Shown one piece after another: positions 53,745-61,981 of a DNA stretch of 64,000 nucleotides (position 1 is the first letter of the stretch; every line of letters starts with the position of its first letter). The stretch comes from Emticicia agri (GTDB lineage: Bacteria > Bacteroidota > Bacteroidia > Cytophagales > Spirosomataceae): assembly GCF_004168285.1 (NCBI RefSeq), contig NZ_SEWF01000002.1, positions 62,001 through 126,000 on the forward strand, read 5' to 3'. Under the pieces are notes generated by a model. That model searched no databases. It had not been told where the DNA came from and worked only from the letters and a program-made list of their open reading frames with translations. The position numbers and the translations under genes were made by a program.

Positions 53745-54513
53745 TAAAATCCGAGAAAATCTCGACAATTCTGACTTTACTCCCGAGTGGAGTAAAAGTG
53801 AGGTATGGCAACGTATTGAGCAGAAAGAGGAAAAGAAAATGACACCTTTCTGGTGGGGAGCTGTGGCGGCAAGCATTGTAATGGTGAGTTTATTTGGAGG
53901 CTATCTTTTAATTGAAAACAGAAATACTATTACCGGTAACCCTAATGTGAAAAATCAAGTAGCTACTACTTCTGCACAACCGGTTATGACTATAACTCCT
54001 ACTGCCACGCCTTTGCCGGAACCACCCGAAAACACTGCTTCAAATACATCAGCACGTCCGGTTCAGAAAAGAGTCATTCAACCTGTAGAGGAGGTAGAGC
54101 CTCAAGCAATTACTGAAAATGAAGTACCCAATGAAGAGTTTGATAACATGGTAACCACAGAAGGTGGTGAGCAGGAGTTTAGTTATAATAATGTAACATC
54201 CAGAAACGAACCTGCATTTGTACGTCCGGTTATTTTTGATGCTCCGATTATTTTCAGACCTAATAAAGTAGCAGAGAAGCCCGCTGTTGCACCTGCTAAA
54301 CGTGAGCGTGTAGCTATTCTGGAGATTCCGGAAGACCATGAAGATTATGTGATAGCGCCGAAAGAAAAGAAGAAAAAACGCCATGAACGTTTGGCTAAAC
54401 AAGAACAGAAAACCCCTGAGGCTACAGACCCTAATAAGCCCAATAAAATATGGGCATTTGTAAAACAGAGTTTCAAAAATGAAACAATGCCGGCTGATTC
54501 TACTATTAAGTAA
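53722..54513 (+). CDS. Anti-sigma-factor-like single-pass membrane protein
   Basis: 263 residues. A short cytoplasmic N-terminus (E-E-F-Y-S-K-I-R-E-N-L, W-S-K-S-E-V-W-Q-R-I-E) resembles the sigma-binding helix of small anti-sigma proteins. One transmembrane helix lies at about 43-64. The rest is a disordered Pro/Thr/Glu-rich periplasmic stretch ending in a Lys/Arg-rich tract. It overlaps the sigma-factor gene by 23 bp and precedes an outer-membrane-type protein, suggesting a three-gene envelope-sensing unit. Confidence 0.75.
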   Translation: MQAEEFYSKIRENLDNSDFTPEWSKSEVWQRIEQKEEKKMTPFWWGAVAASIVMVSLFGGYLLIENRNTITGNPNVKNQVATTSAQPVMTITPTATPLPEPPENTASNTSARPVQKRVIQPVEEVEPQAITENEVPNEEFDNMVTTEGGEQEFSYNNVTSRNEPAFVRPVIFDAPIIFRPNKVAEKPAVAPAKRERVAILEIPEDHEDYVIAPKEKKKKRHERLAKQEQKTPEATDPNKPNKIWAFVKQSFKNETMPADSTIK

Positions 54514-54604
54514 AAGCTATTATACTCGTTAAAATATACTTACGGAAACAGTTTCGTGTATATTTGCTATGAATGTATTTTTTAGAATACTGACCTGCTT
54601 CCAC

Positions 54605-55684
54605 ATGAAAAAGATTTTTTTGTTGCTGCTTATTGTGATAAGTACAGATACTTACGCATCCGGGATTACTGAGAAAAACAAAATTGATTCGATTGTAATA
54701 AACATTGGTAAACGAAAAAGAATTGTTTTGTGGGGAGAAAGCAAAGAAGACCTGAAAGCGTTGGAAAAATATGATTTAAACAGAATCGTAAAACAGATGA
54801 ATCAGGACTTAGAGGAAATGCCTTCGAATGTCAGACGAAGTATCAGGCAAGATTATGAAGGGAATAATTATACCAAAGAAGCTACCCGGCAACGTGAATT
54901 AGAGGGACTTACACCCTGGCAAAGACTGACCCGGAATACTTATCTGAATTTTTCTTTGGGTTTTACTTCTGTCAAATACCTGCAAAGAGGAAGTGCCGCA
55001 TTTAAAAACAGCGATGAACTTTTCAGATATAGAACTTTAGCTTCTCCAAACCTCACGGTAGGTCTTACCAGACAAGAAAGCTTTATCCGCACAGGGCACA
55101 AAGAAGTAATATTACGTTATGGGTTTGATATAAGCTGGTATTATCTGAGTAGTGTGAGTACAAAAAAAACTTCGTATCTGCTACGGGTAAATAATACCAA
55201 TACGAGTGTGTACGATACCGTAGCCATTTATCGCCCTGCCTCTAATGGCAATTATTATACAGTAGAGAATTACATCAACTCAGATAATGTCAAGAGAAAT
55301 CCGGAAAGTACAGCTAACCAATCTTTGTTTTATGCCAACTTTAAAATTAATCCAACGATTAATTTTTATGGCGCAGACAACCAGAAGACTTTTCATTTTG
55401 GCTTTGGGGCTTATATCGGGCGGTTGATAGGCGGAAGCCAGATTCTTTCAGAAATCAAGGCCATTAACCAAAGAGAAGCAAAAATGCCTATCAGAAGCAG
55501 CGATAACCCTTATCGGTATGGCTTATTACTCAATATAGGCTATAAGGCTTTCAGTTTATTCTTAGAAGGAGATGTAAACAATTTCTTTCAACGGCGGGAT
55601 TCCCGCAATGGTTTTCTTCCTTACGAATCATCAGACAAGTGGTCACAGAATCTGACGACATTTGGTGTCAGAATAGGCCGATAA
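54605..55684 (+). CDS. Exported outer-membrane beta-barrel-like protein of the sigma-factor locus
   Basis: Start moved to 54605 (M-K-K-I-F-L-L-L-L-I-V-I-S), which gives a standard signal peptide; the ATG at 54569 adds a 12-residue leader. The middle is charged. The C-terminal two thirds alternate polar and aromatic residues (L-N-F-S-L-G-F-T-S, H-F-G-F-G-A-Y-I-G, L-L-L-N-I-G-Y-K-A) and end in G-V-R-I-G-R, as in outer-membrane barrels. Probably the third gene of the ECF operon. Function is unknown. Confidence 0.7.
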   Translation: MKKIFLLLLIVISTDTYASGITEKNKIDSIVINIGKRKRIVLWGESKEDLKALEKYDLNRIVKQMNQDLEEMPSNVRRSIRQDYEGNNYTKEATRQRELEGLTPWQRLTRNTYLNFSLGFTSVKYLQRGSAAFKNSDELFRYRTLASPNLTVGLTRQESFIRTGHKEVILRYGFDISWYYLSSVSTKKTSYLLRVNNTNTSVYDTVAIYRPASNGNYYTVENYINSDNVKRNPESTANQSLFYANFKINPTINFYGADNQKTFHFGFGAYIGRLIGGSQILSEIKAINQREAKMPIRSSDNPYRYGLLLNIGYKAFSLFLEGDVNNFFQRRDSRNGFLPYESSDKWSQNLTTFGVRIGR

Positions 55685-55685
55685 C

Positions 55686-55715
55686 AATAATCCCCGAATC
55701 GCTCCGGGGATTATT
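55686..55715. terminator. Bidirectional terminator between convergent genes
   Basis: AATAATCCCCG (55686-55696) pairs perfectly with CGGGGATTATT (55705-55715), with an 8-nt loop. A T-rich tail follows on the plus strand. It lies between the barrel-like gene and pdhB. Confidence 0.88.
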
Positions 55716-55738
55716 TATTTTTATGCACAAAGTCTGTC

Positions 55739-56722
55739 TTATTTTTTGTACATCACGCTTTTTACGGCATCAATAGTACGCTTTACATTGGGTAAAGTAA
55801 CCTCAATCAGTGTTGGGGCATAGTGTAGTGGTATATCCATATTGTTTACACGAATAACCGGGGCATCTAAATAATCAAAAGCATACCGTTGTAAATGGTA
55901 GGTAATTTCAGAAGAAATAGCTGCCAATGGCCATGCTTCTTCTACTACCACACAGCGGTTGGTTTTCTTTACAGAGTTAAGGACAGTTGCGTAGTCGATT
56001 GGTCTCACGGTACGCAAATCAATCAACTCAGCTTTGATACCTTCTTTCTCTAATTCTGCAATGGCAGGTAATACTACTCTTGGAATCATTTTGCCGAATG
56101 AAACAATGGTTACATCAGAACCCTCTTTCATTACGTTGGCTTGTCCTAAAGGAATCAGGTATTCTTCCTCTGGTACATTGCCTTTATCACCGTACATTAC
56201 TTCCGACTCCATAAAAATAACAGGGTCGTTGTCTCTGATAGATGATTTTAACAGACCTTTGGCATCATAAGGGTTATGAGGTACTACTACTTTCAAACCG
56301 GGCGTATTGGCAAACCAGTTTTCAAAGTTTTGTGAGTGCTGTGCACCCAATTGCCCGGCATTTCCGGTTGGCCCACGGAATACAATCGGACAAATATACT
56401 GACCTGCCGACATGGCCATCATTTTTGCCGCAGAGTTGATAATCTGATCTATGGCTACCAATGAGAAGTTAAAAGTCATGAACTCTATAACCGGGCGTAG
56501 GCCATTGGCTGCTGCGCCTACACCTATACCTGCAAAACCAAGTTCAGCAATGGGGGTATCAATCACACGTTTAGGGCCAAATTCATCAAGCATACCTTGA
56601 CTTACTTTATATGCACCGTTGTACTCGGCTACTTCTTCACCCATCAGAAAAACGTTTTCATCACGTCTCATCTCTTCTGAAAGGGCTTCGCGCAGGGCTT
56701 CTCTAAATTGTATCTCTCTCAT
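55739..56722 (-). CDS. pdhB: Pyruvate dehydrogenase E1 component, beta subunit
   Basis: 327 residues. It opens M-R-E-I-Q-F-R-E-A-L-R-E-A-L-S-E-E-M-R-R-D-E-N-V-type sequence, followed by F-L-M-G-E-E-V-A-E-Y-N-G-A-Y-K-V-S and I-D-T-P-I-A-E-L-G-F-A-G-I-G-V-G-A-A, which form the thiamine diphosphate site with the alpha subunit, and F-R-G-P-T-G-N-A-G-Q-L-G-A-Q-H-S. It ends with the transketolase C-terminal domain. With E1 alpha, E2 and E3 it converts pyruvate to acetyl-CoA. The partner genes are not in the window. Single gene, with the adjacent terminator. Confidence 0.93.
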   Translation of the reverse strand: MREIQFREALREALSEEMRRDENVFLMGEEVAEYNGAYKVSQGMLDEFGPKRVIDTPIAELGFAGIGVGAAANGLRPVIEFMTFNFSLVAIDQIINSAAKMMAMSAGQYICPIVFRGPTGNAGQLGAQHSQNFENWFANTPGLKVVVPHNPYDAKGLLKSSIRDNDPVIFMESEVMYGDKGNVPEEEYLIPLGQANVMKEGSDVTIVSFGKMIPRVVLPAIAELEKEGIKAELIDLRTVRPIDYATVLNSVKKTNRCVVVEEAWPLAAISSEITYHLQRYAFDYLDAPVIRVNNMDIPLHYAPTLIEVTLPNVKRTIDAVKSVMYKK

Positions 56723-56865
56723 GTATTTTGGCTTAGAATAAAAGCTAATTTTTTGATGTAAAATTAGGTAATTACATCGGAATTCTCAAATTTGCATGAA
56801 TATACATCTATGAAAATTTCATTAATCTTCTAAGATTCTGTCTCAGAAGAGCTTTGAATCACCCT

Positions 56866-58164
56866 ATGCTTCATAACATTATGCAAAAACTAAAAGCCTA
56901 TCTGGCTGATAATTCTTTACCTTTTACGCTATTTACCTCGCTTGCTGCTTTTTTTACCTACCTGCTTTTTTACCCTTTCAGGCGTGCCTATACAGCCGCT
57001 ACATACGAAGAACTTTTTTTCTTTGGGGTTAATTATAAAATACTCATTATTACGGCACAGGTATTAGGTTTTGCGGTTTCTAAAGGATTGGGTATTAAAT
57101 ATGTTTCTGAAATGCAACCCGCTAACCGGGCCAGAAACCTGATAATCATTATTCTTTTATCATGGCTATGCTATCTGTTTTTTGCTTTAGTTCCTGCACC
57201 TTATAACCTGTTTTTTATTTTTCTTGCCAGCTTGCCTTTGGGTATGGTTTATGGAATTATGCTTGGTTTCTTAGAGGGTAGACGAGTAACCGATTTATTA
57301 GTAGCTGTGCTGACCGCTTCTTTTATTATGGGGTCAGGTTTTGCCAAAAGTATAGGCAAATGGGTAATGACTACTTTAGAGGTGAGCGAATTCTGGATGC
57401 CTTTTGTGGCTTGTGCCATTATGCTCATTCCTTTTAGTTTATGCGTGTGGTTAATGGGGCAGATACCTCCACCAAATATGGCAGATAAAGCCAGTCGCTC
57501 CGAACGTAAACCTATGCAGAAAGAAGACAGACGGGCATTTATTAAAAAATTTACATTAAGCCTAACTATTTTTGTCATATCTTATATACTACTCACAACT
57601 TTTCGGGAGTTCAGAGATAATTTTGCTCCGGAGATATGGAAGACTTTAGGTTACGGAAATAATTCAGCCATTTTTACGCAGACAGAAATACCCATTGCTA
57701 TTACGGTGTTAGTGATGATGGCAGCTATGCGTTGGGTGCAGAATAACTACAAGGCTTTTGTTATTATCGAATGTGTGATGCTATTAGGGGGTGCTTTAAT
57801 TGGGATAAGTACTTTATTATACCAACAAGGTATTTTATCTCCGGTTAGTTGGCTGACGCTTTTAGGCTTAGGATTATATATGGCCTATGCTATGTGCAAC
57901 AGCTTGTATTTTGAGCGGATGATTGCCGCTTTTAAAGAATCAGGTACTGTTGGGTTTATGATTACCTTTGCCGATTATTATGCTTACCTGGGAAGTATCT
58001 TAGTGCTTTTCTACAAGAATTTCTTTCAGAAAAGTATTAATTACCATGAGTTTTTTATCTATCTGTCTTATACTATATCTGTGATTTATATGATTTTAGT
58101 GGCACTTTCTATGTGGAATCTGAAAGTGTATCACGATTTTTTAAATCGTATGAAAGAAAAGTAA
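56866..58164 (+). CDS. DUF5690 multi-pass membrane protein (MFS-like)
   Basis: About 432 residues with 11-12 hydrophobic helices. ATG at 56866 is preferred over the TTG at 56854; ATG at 56881 is another option. P-F-R-R-A-Y-T-A-A-T-Y near the first helix and the F-R-E-F-R-D-N-F-A-P-E-I-W motif mark this Bacteroidota family, which resembles major-facilitator transporters; the substrate is unknown. The last dozen codons (V-Y-H-D-F-L-N-R) are encoded by a REP palindrome, so insertion of the repeat has probably rewritten the C-terminus. It is followed 1 bp later by the RAYT gene. Confidence 0.85.
   Translation: MLHNIMQKLKAYLADNSLPFTLFTSLAAFFTYLLFYPFRRAYTAATYEELFFFGVNYKILIITAQVLGFAVSKGLGIKYVSEMQPANRARNLIIIILLSWLCYLFFALVPAPYNLFFIFLASLPLGMVYGIMLGFLEGRRVTDLLVAVLTASFIMGSGFAKSIGKWVMTTLEVSEFWMPFVACAIMLIPFSLCVWLMGQIPPPNMADKASRSERKPMQKEDRRAFIKKFTLSLTIFVISYILLTTFREFRDNFAPEIWKTLGYGNNSAIFTQTEIPIAITVLVMMAAMRWVQNNYKAFVIIECVMLLGGALIGISTLLYQQGILSPVSWLTLLGLGLYMAYAMCNSLYFERMIAAFKESGTVGFMITFADYYAYLGSILVLFYKNFFQKSINYHEFFIYLSYTISVIYMILVALSMWNLKVYHDFLNRMKEK
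58128..58149 (+). repeat. REP palindrome inside the 3' coding end of the DUF5690 gene
   Basis: The same 22-nt architecture as the other copies: GTATC, stem ACGATTT, loop TTT (TTC elsewhere), stem AAATCGT. It lies in frame and encodes residues before the stop at 58162-58164, directly upstream of the RAYT start. Confidence 0.85.
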
Positions 58165-58165
58165 A

Positions 58166-58804
58166 ATGTATAAAATTAAGGAGGAGTATAGAAGATATTT
58201 GCCACATTTTCAGCCAACTAATGAGCTGGCTTATTTTGTTACAACTCGTTTAGCAAATAGTCTCCCTAAATCAATAATTGAACAACTTCACCATGAACAC
58301 GATAAAAGCCTTATTCATATCAATCAATTACAATTATCGACTGAAAAGAAATCATTATTAACAGACGAGCAAAATAGGAGGTATTTTGGAAAATTTGACC
58401 AATTGCTTGACTCTCAAGCTACTGGACATCATTGGTTCAAAACTCCTACAATTGCGCAACTTGCATATGATACTTTTTTGCATTTCCATACAAAACGCTA
58501 CGAAATGATATGCTTTACTATCATGTCGAATCATGTTCATTTGTTATTTTGGTTGAATGAAGACAGAGCTTTGTACGGAATTATGCACTCATGGAAAAGA
58601 TATATTGCTAATAAAGCCAATCAACTGTTGGATAGAGAAGGAGCATTTTGGGCTCGTGAAAGTTATGACCGTGCTGTAAGGAATGATGAAGAATTAAAAA
58701 GGATTATGCATTATATTTTGTTGAATCCTGTAAAAGCAGGGATAGTTAACAATTGGGAGGACTATCCTTGGACTTTTGTTAATGAAAAGTATTTTACTTT
58801 GTAA
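58166..58804 (+). CDS. REP-associated tyrosine transposase (RAYT, Y1/HUH family)
   Basis: 212 residues. The HUH nuclease core is visible: H123-V-H125 in I-M-S-N-H-V-H-L-L and the likely catalytic Tyr167 in R-E-S-Y-D-R-A-V-R-N. The diagnostic RAYT end is I-M-H-Y-I-L-L-N-P-V-K-A-G-I-V-N-N-W. RAYTs bind and nick single-stranded REP hairpins and are thought to spread them. Here REP copies lie on both sides (58128-58149 and 58808-58878), each with the 5' GTATC beside the stem. It is intact and probably co-transcribed with the DUF5690 gene 1 bp upstream. Confidence 0.93.
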   Translation: MYKIKEEYRRYLPHFQPTNELAYFVTTRLANSLPKSIIEQLHHEHDKSLIHINQLQLSTEKKSLLTDEQNRRYFGKFDQLLDSQATGHHWFKTPTIAQLAYDTFLHFHTKRYEMICFTIMSNHVHLLFWLNEDRALYGIMHSWKRYIANKANQLLDREGAFWARESYDRAVRNDEELKRIMHYILLNPVKAGIVNNWEDYPWTFVNEKYFTL

Positions 58805-58882
58805 TATGTATCACGATTTTTCAAATCGTATAAAAAAAGACGATTTGAAAAATCGTGATACATAAAATCGTGATACATATTA
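58802..58882. repeat. Inverted REP pair plus a truncated third copy (BIME-like cluster)
   Basis: A forward REP (58808-58829) and a reverse REP (58840-58861) face each other across 10 nt, forming one long palindrome. A third, reverse copy lacking its 3' stem follows at 58864-58876. In addition 58802-58820 is the exact 19-bp reverse complement of 58864-58882. The cluster ends at the start codon of the methyltransferase gene. Confidence 0.88.
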
Positions 58883-59571
58883 TGACTATTTTTTTAATAC
58901 CTACTATACTGGCTCCTGATACGCAAAATAGTGTGTTATCACCTCAGATTATAGAAGTAGTAACAAACCTGAATACTTTTTTTGTAGAAGACTTACGTAC
59001 AGCCCGACGCTTTATCAGCAGCCTGAAATTGGGTAAAGTAATTGATGACCTGACTTTTTATGAGTTAAATAAAGATACCCCGCAGGAACAAACCCTTGCA
59101 CAATTAAAAAAACTGAATGCCGATGCCGGGATTATCAGCGAAGCAGGTTGTCCGGGTATTGCTGACCCTGGAGCAGTAGCGGTTGGGTTTGCGCATCAGT
59201 TAGGTTATAAGGTCAGACCGTTGGTCGGGCCGAGTTCTATTCTTTTAGCATTAATGGCATCAGGCTTTAACGGGCAGAGTTTTACTTTTCATGGCTATCT
59301 GCCTATTGATAAAGCCACCAAAATAAAATCGCTTAAAAATCTGGAGCAAACGGCTAAAACCAAACAGCAGACACAGATTTTTATGGAAACCCCTTACCGA
59401 AACAATCAGCTGTTAGAAGATGCCCTGCAAAATCTGCATCCTGAAACCATGCTCTGTATAGCCGCTGATATAACAGCCGAAGATGAATTGATTAAAACGT
59501 TGTCTGTTAGAGAGTGGAAAAAACAGAAACCTGATTTGCATAAAAAACCTGCTATATTTTTACTACTCTAA
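58882..59571 (+). CDS. RsmI-like SAM-dependent methyltransferase
   Basis: 229 residues from ATG at 58882; an upstream GTG (58855) is only REP sequence. The tetrapyrrole-methylase-type fold has I-S-E-A-G-C-P-G-I-A-D-P-G-A (SAM-binding loop), V-G-P-S-S-I-L-L-A-L and M-E-T-P-Y-R-N-N-Q. This is the set of motifs of 16S rRNA 2'-O-methyltransferase RsmI and its shorter Bacteroidota paralogues. The shorter length makes the rRNA target uncertain. It overlaps the convergent ABC gene by 9 bp at the 3' end. Confidence 0.85.
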   Translation: MTIFLIPTILAPDTQNSVLSPQIIEVVTNLNTFFVEDLRTARRFISSLKLGKVIDDLTFYELNKDTPQEQTLAQLKKLNADAGIISEAGCPGIADPGAVAVGFAHQLGYKVRPLVGPSSILLALMASGFNGQSFTFHGYLPIDKATKIKSLKNLEQTAKTKQQTQIFMETPYRNNQLLEDALQNLHPETMLCIAADITAEDELIKTLSVREWKKQKPDLHKKPAIFLLL

Positions 59572-60222
59572 AATATAACCATGTCTTACTAAATCATCGT
59601 GAGTGTTTATTCTGAATGTTTTCCCCTCTCTGATTAAATACAAATCGTCACTTACTTCCATATTATGCTTGTAAAGATGGTCAGTAATGATAATTCCCTT
59701 TTTATGTTTTTCTCTATTGATTACTTCTTTTAATTTTTCAACATGCAAGGGCATGATATGCGAGAAAGGCTCATCTAATATAACAAACTTCACATTGGAC
59801 AAGAGAATAATGATGGCTTCAAATAAACGTATTTCACCACCTGACAGTGTAGCTAATTTTTGATGTTGATATTTTTCGAAAACCGGAAGTTCCTGAATAA
59901 TAGAATTGAATGAAACCTGAAAGATGAGGCATATCTCATCAATGCTGAGTTGTTTAGGAATAAAGGTTTTCTGAGGCAAATATCGGATAGCATCAGGTAC
60001 CATTAACAAACTTTCCTGGTATTGTTTATTAAGCCTCACAGACTGAAAATTGCCTTTTAATGAGCCAAAAATAATGCGCATCAGACTGCTTTTGCCACAA
60101 CCATTTCTGCCTAAAAAGCCTGTTACTTTGCCGGTTTCGGCTTTTACATATACATCTGAAAGAATAGTACGGGTATTATATTCAAGATAGACACTGTCAG
60201 CTTCTAATAGGTTTTTTGTCAT
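59563..60222 (-). CDS. ABC transporter ATP-binding protein
   Basis: 219 residues. Walker A is G38-R-N-G-C-G-K-S-S46, the signature L-S-G-G-E is at 126-130 and Walker B with its glutamate is V-K-F-V-I-L-D-E-P (144-152). The switch histidine is in I-I-T-D-H. It is a single nucleotide-binding domain without membrane segments. It overlaps the upstream 114-residue membrane protein gene by 4 bp, which is the only candidate partner here and is very small for a permease. It could also be an ABC protein acting in signalling or repair rather than transport. Confidence 0.9.
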   Translation of the reverse strand: MTKNLLEADSVYLEYNTRTILSDVYVKAETGKVTGFLGRNGCGKSSLMRIIFGSLKGNFQSVRLNKQYQESLLMVPDAIRYLPQKTFIPKQLSIDEICLIFQVSFNSIIQELPVFEKYQHQKLATLSGGEIRLFEAIIILLSNVKFVILDEPFSHIMPLHVEKLKEVINREKHKKGIIITDHLYKHNMEVSDDLYLIREGKTFRINTHDDLVRHGYILE

Positions 60223-60563
60223 AGTAGGTCTGTTAAATTTAAGAGTATGACAAATAAAGTTAAGTCAAAGCCAAGTACTGTCAGAATCAGATGATTAGGT
60301 TTGATACCCAGGTTTTCATAGAAGGGAAATTCATCAATCCGATAAAAGAATTTTAAGAGAATAGCTGTCAGAATCAAGGTCATTGTTTTAGAAAATATAA
60401 ACAATGACTTACCATCCTGAAACTGATGATAAGTATATAATAGTCCAAAACTCGCCAGTAAAGTAAACGGACTAATGCTTTTGTAATATACCCAAATTGC
60501 CTGTAGTTTTATCCTCATTCTTGCTATAGCAGAATCATGTTTTTTAAATTGCCTACCGTTCAA
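60219..60563 (-). CDS. Small three-helix membrane protein coupled to the ABC ATPase
   Basis: 114 residues with about three hydrophobic helices (around 33-47, 57-74 and 90-112) and a basic N-terminus. The stop overlaps the ATPase start by 4 bp, so they are translationally coupled and presumably work together. No known permease signature. A minimal partner or a remnant of a larger permease are both possible. Confidence 0.65.
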   Translation of the reverse strand: MNGRQFKKHDSAIARMRIKLQAIWVYYKSISPFTLLASFGLLYTYHQFQDGKSLFIFSKTMTLILTAILLKFFYRIDEFPFYENLGIKPNHLILTVLGFDLTLFVILLNLTDLL

Positions 60564-60756
60564 CTGTAAGCTGTTATTCCGATTCCGGCTATAAAAGTCA
60601 TTGTTAATCTTTGTATATCAAAATGAGAATAGATGATTTAATATATTTTAACAGATAGCGAAACCGCATCTGTATTAAGCTATTTTAGTGTAGAAGACCT
60701 GAGAGCAATAATCAGGGAAAACTAATCTTAACCAATAGTTTCATTTAAGGGAAATA

Positions 60757-61200
60757 TTATTTTCTACGCTTAATAGCCGCCTCGATTCTTTCAACAAATA
60801 CGTGGAAATTCTTTTCATGGGTGGTTTTTTCGAACAATGCCATCAGGGAAGCCATCCAACGACCTTTACGGGCGACATTGAATACCTGAGAAGAGATGTT
60901 TGTATGGTTATTTTCCTGACTCAGGGTATATACACCTTTATACCACCACTCACCCTGTATAGTCAGCTGGTGGTTAGTAGTATCTACTGTTACAAATTCT
61001 TTATGACCATCATGAAAATGTACTATGAATCTGCCATTTTCTTCTTTAATATGACAACTCATCTGATTGGTATAAATGAAAGGCATATCATTTCCTGAAA
61101 ATGACCCCTCATCAATATCAAACAGCACATTTTCTATATCCTGAATAGAAAACTGGCTGCTTTTCTCAAAAATCCAAAGTGGTTTTCTTTTCGCTGGCAT
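60757..61200 (-). CDS. Conserved hypothetical protein, possibly SRPBCC-like
   Basis: 147 residues with no signal or membrane segment and Lys/Arg-rich ends. The order of strands and the long C-terminal helix (F-H-V-F-V-E-R-I-E-A-A-I-K-R-R-K) resemble a START/SRPBCC fold, with R-K-G-R-W-M-A-S-L-M before it, but the match is weak. Single gene, 198 bp upstream of the ABC pair on the same strand. Confidence 0.6.
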   Translation of the reverse strand: MPAKRKPLWIFEKSSQFSIQDIENVLFDIDEGSFSGNDMPFIYTNQMSCHIKEENGRFIVHFHDGHKEFVTVDTTNHQLTIQGEWWYKGVYTLSQENNHTNISSQVFNVARKGRWMASLMALFEKTTHEKNFHVFVERIEAAIKRRK

Positions 61201-61298
61201 AAATTTTTATACAAGTTAGTAAGCGTATATATCTGATAAATATAGGTATTTATAGTGAAATTATGCTGTAAGGTTTAAAATAGATAATAAGATAAATC

Positions 61299-61892
61299 AT
61301 GAAAACTATTGTTCCGGCACAACGGGAAGGTACCGCATACGATACCATTTCTGAAAGGATTTTCCCTACTGAAAAACTAGCTAAAGCCCATTTTCAGGTA
61401 GCTAAAGACAGGCTTTTGGCTATTAATCATTGGCACAAAGTAACCGCAGAAGAAAAAACTGTATTTGGCTTAGTGAATGGCCGAGGCGAACAAGTGGAGC
61501 GAATGCCTGCTATCGGAGACTTCATCAGAATTGATATTCCGGGCCCGATGAATCATACAGGTGATGGATTTGACTGGGTAATAATTGAGGATATTTTTGA
61601 AGATGAGGAAATTCATGAGGAATTTATTTCCATACGCGTAAGACCCTCATCAAATCCTGAGAAGCATAATACAGAAATAGCACATTTTTTTGATGACATG
61701 GCTACCAGTACTTTTATTGTAAAAAGAGAAAACAATAAGATAAGTGCCGAAGTACATGGCAGAAATGAGAAACCTAATTTAGATGAACTAAGTTTGATGG
61801 ATAAAATCAGGAATACTTTTGTAGCCTTTGGGGGAATTTTAGGTGGAAGTAAAATTCAATGGAAGAGCTTTACAGAAGGGTTGTTAGTCTGA
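61299..61892 (+). CDS. Conserved hypothetical cytoplasmic protein
   Basis: 197 residues with no signal peptide or membrane helix. A C-I-like cluster of acidic residues (E-D-I-F-E-D-E-E-I-H-E-E) follows a Pro/Asn-rich motif (R-I-D-I-P-G-P-M-N-H-T-G-D-G-F-D-W-V), and the C-terminus is G-G-I-L-G-G-S-K. The pattern resembles a Bacteroidota family without known function. Divergent from the preceding hypothetical gene. Confidence 0.6.
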   Translation: MKTIVPAQREGTAYDTISERIFPTEKLAKAHFQVAKDRLLAINHWHKVTAEEKTVFGLVNGRGEQVERMPAIGDFIRIDIPGPMNHTGDGFDWVIIEDIFEDEEIHEEFISIRVRPSSNPEKHNTEIAHFFDDMATSTFIVKRENNKISAEVHGRNEKPNLDELSLMDKIRNTFVAFGGILGGSKIQWKSFTEGLLV

Positions 61893-61981
61893 TTCGGAGA
61901 TAAAATTATAAAGCTTCTTTTATTGAAATTCTGATATTTTTATTTTGTTTTGAATCCCGGTACTTAACCAGAGATTCACTA

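Noticed and set aside
58855-58881. GTG start upstream of the RsmI-like gene
   Set aside because: The nine extra codons are REP sequence; ATG at 58882 begins the conserved domain.
60646-60723. Short open stretch ending L-T-D-S-E-T-A-S-V-L-S-Y-F-S-V-E-D-L-R-A
   Set aside because: It has no start codon, begins right after a stop and is only about 25 residues; it could be a gene relic but there is too little to call.
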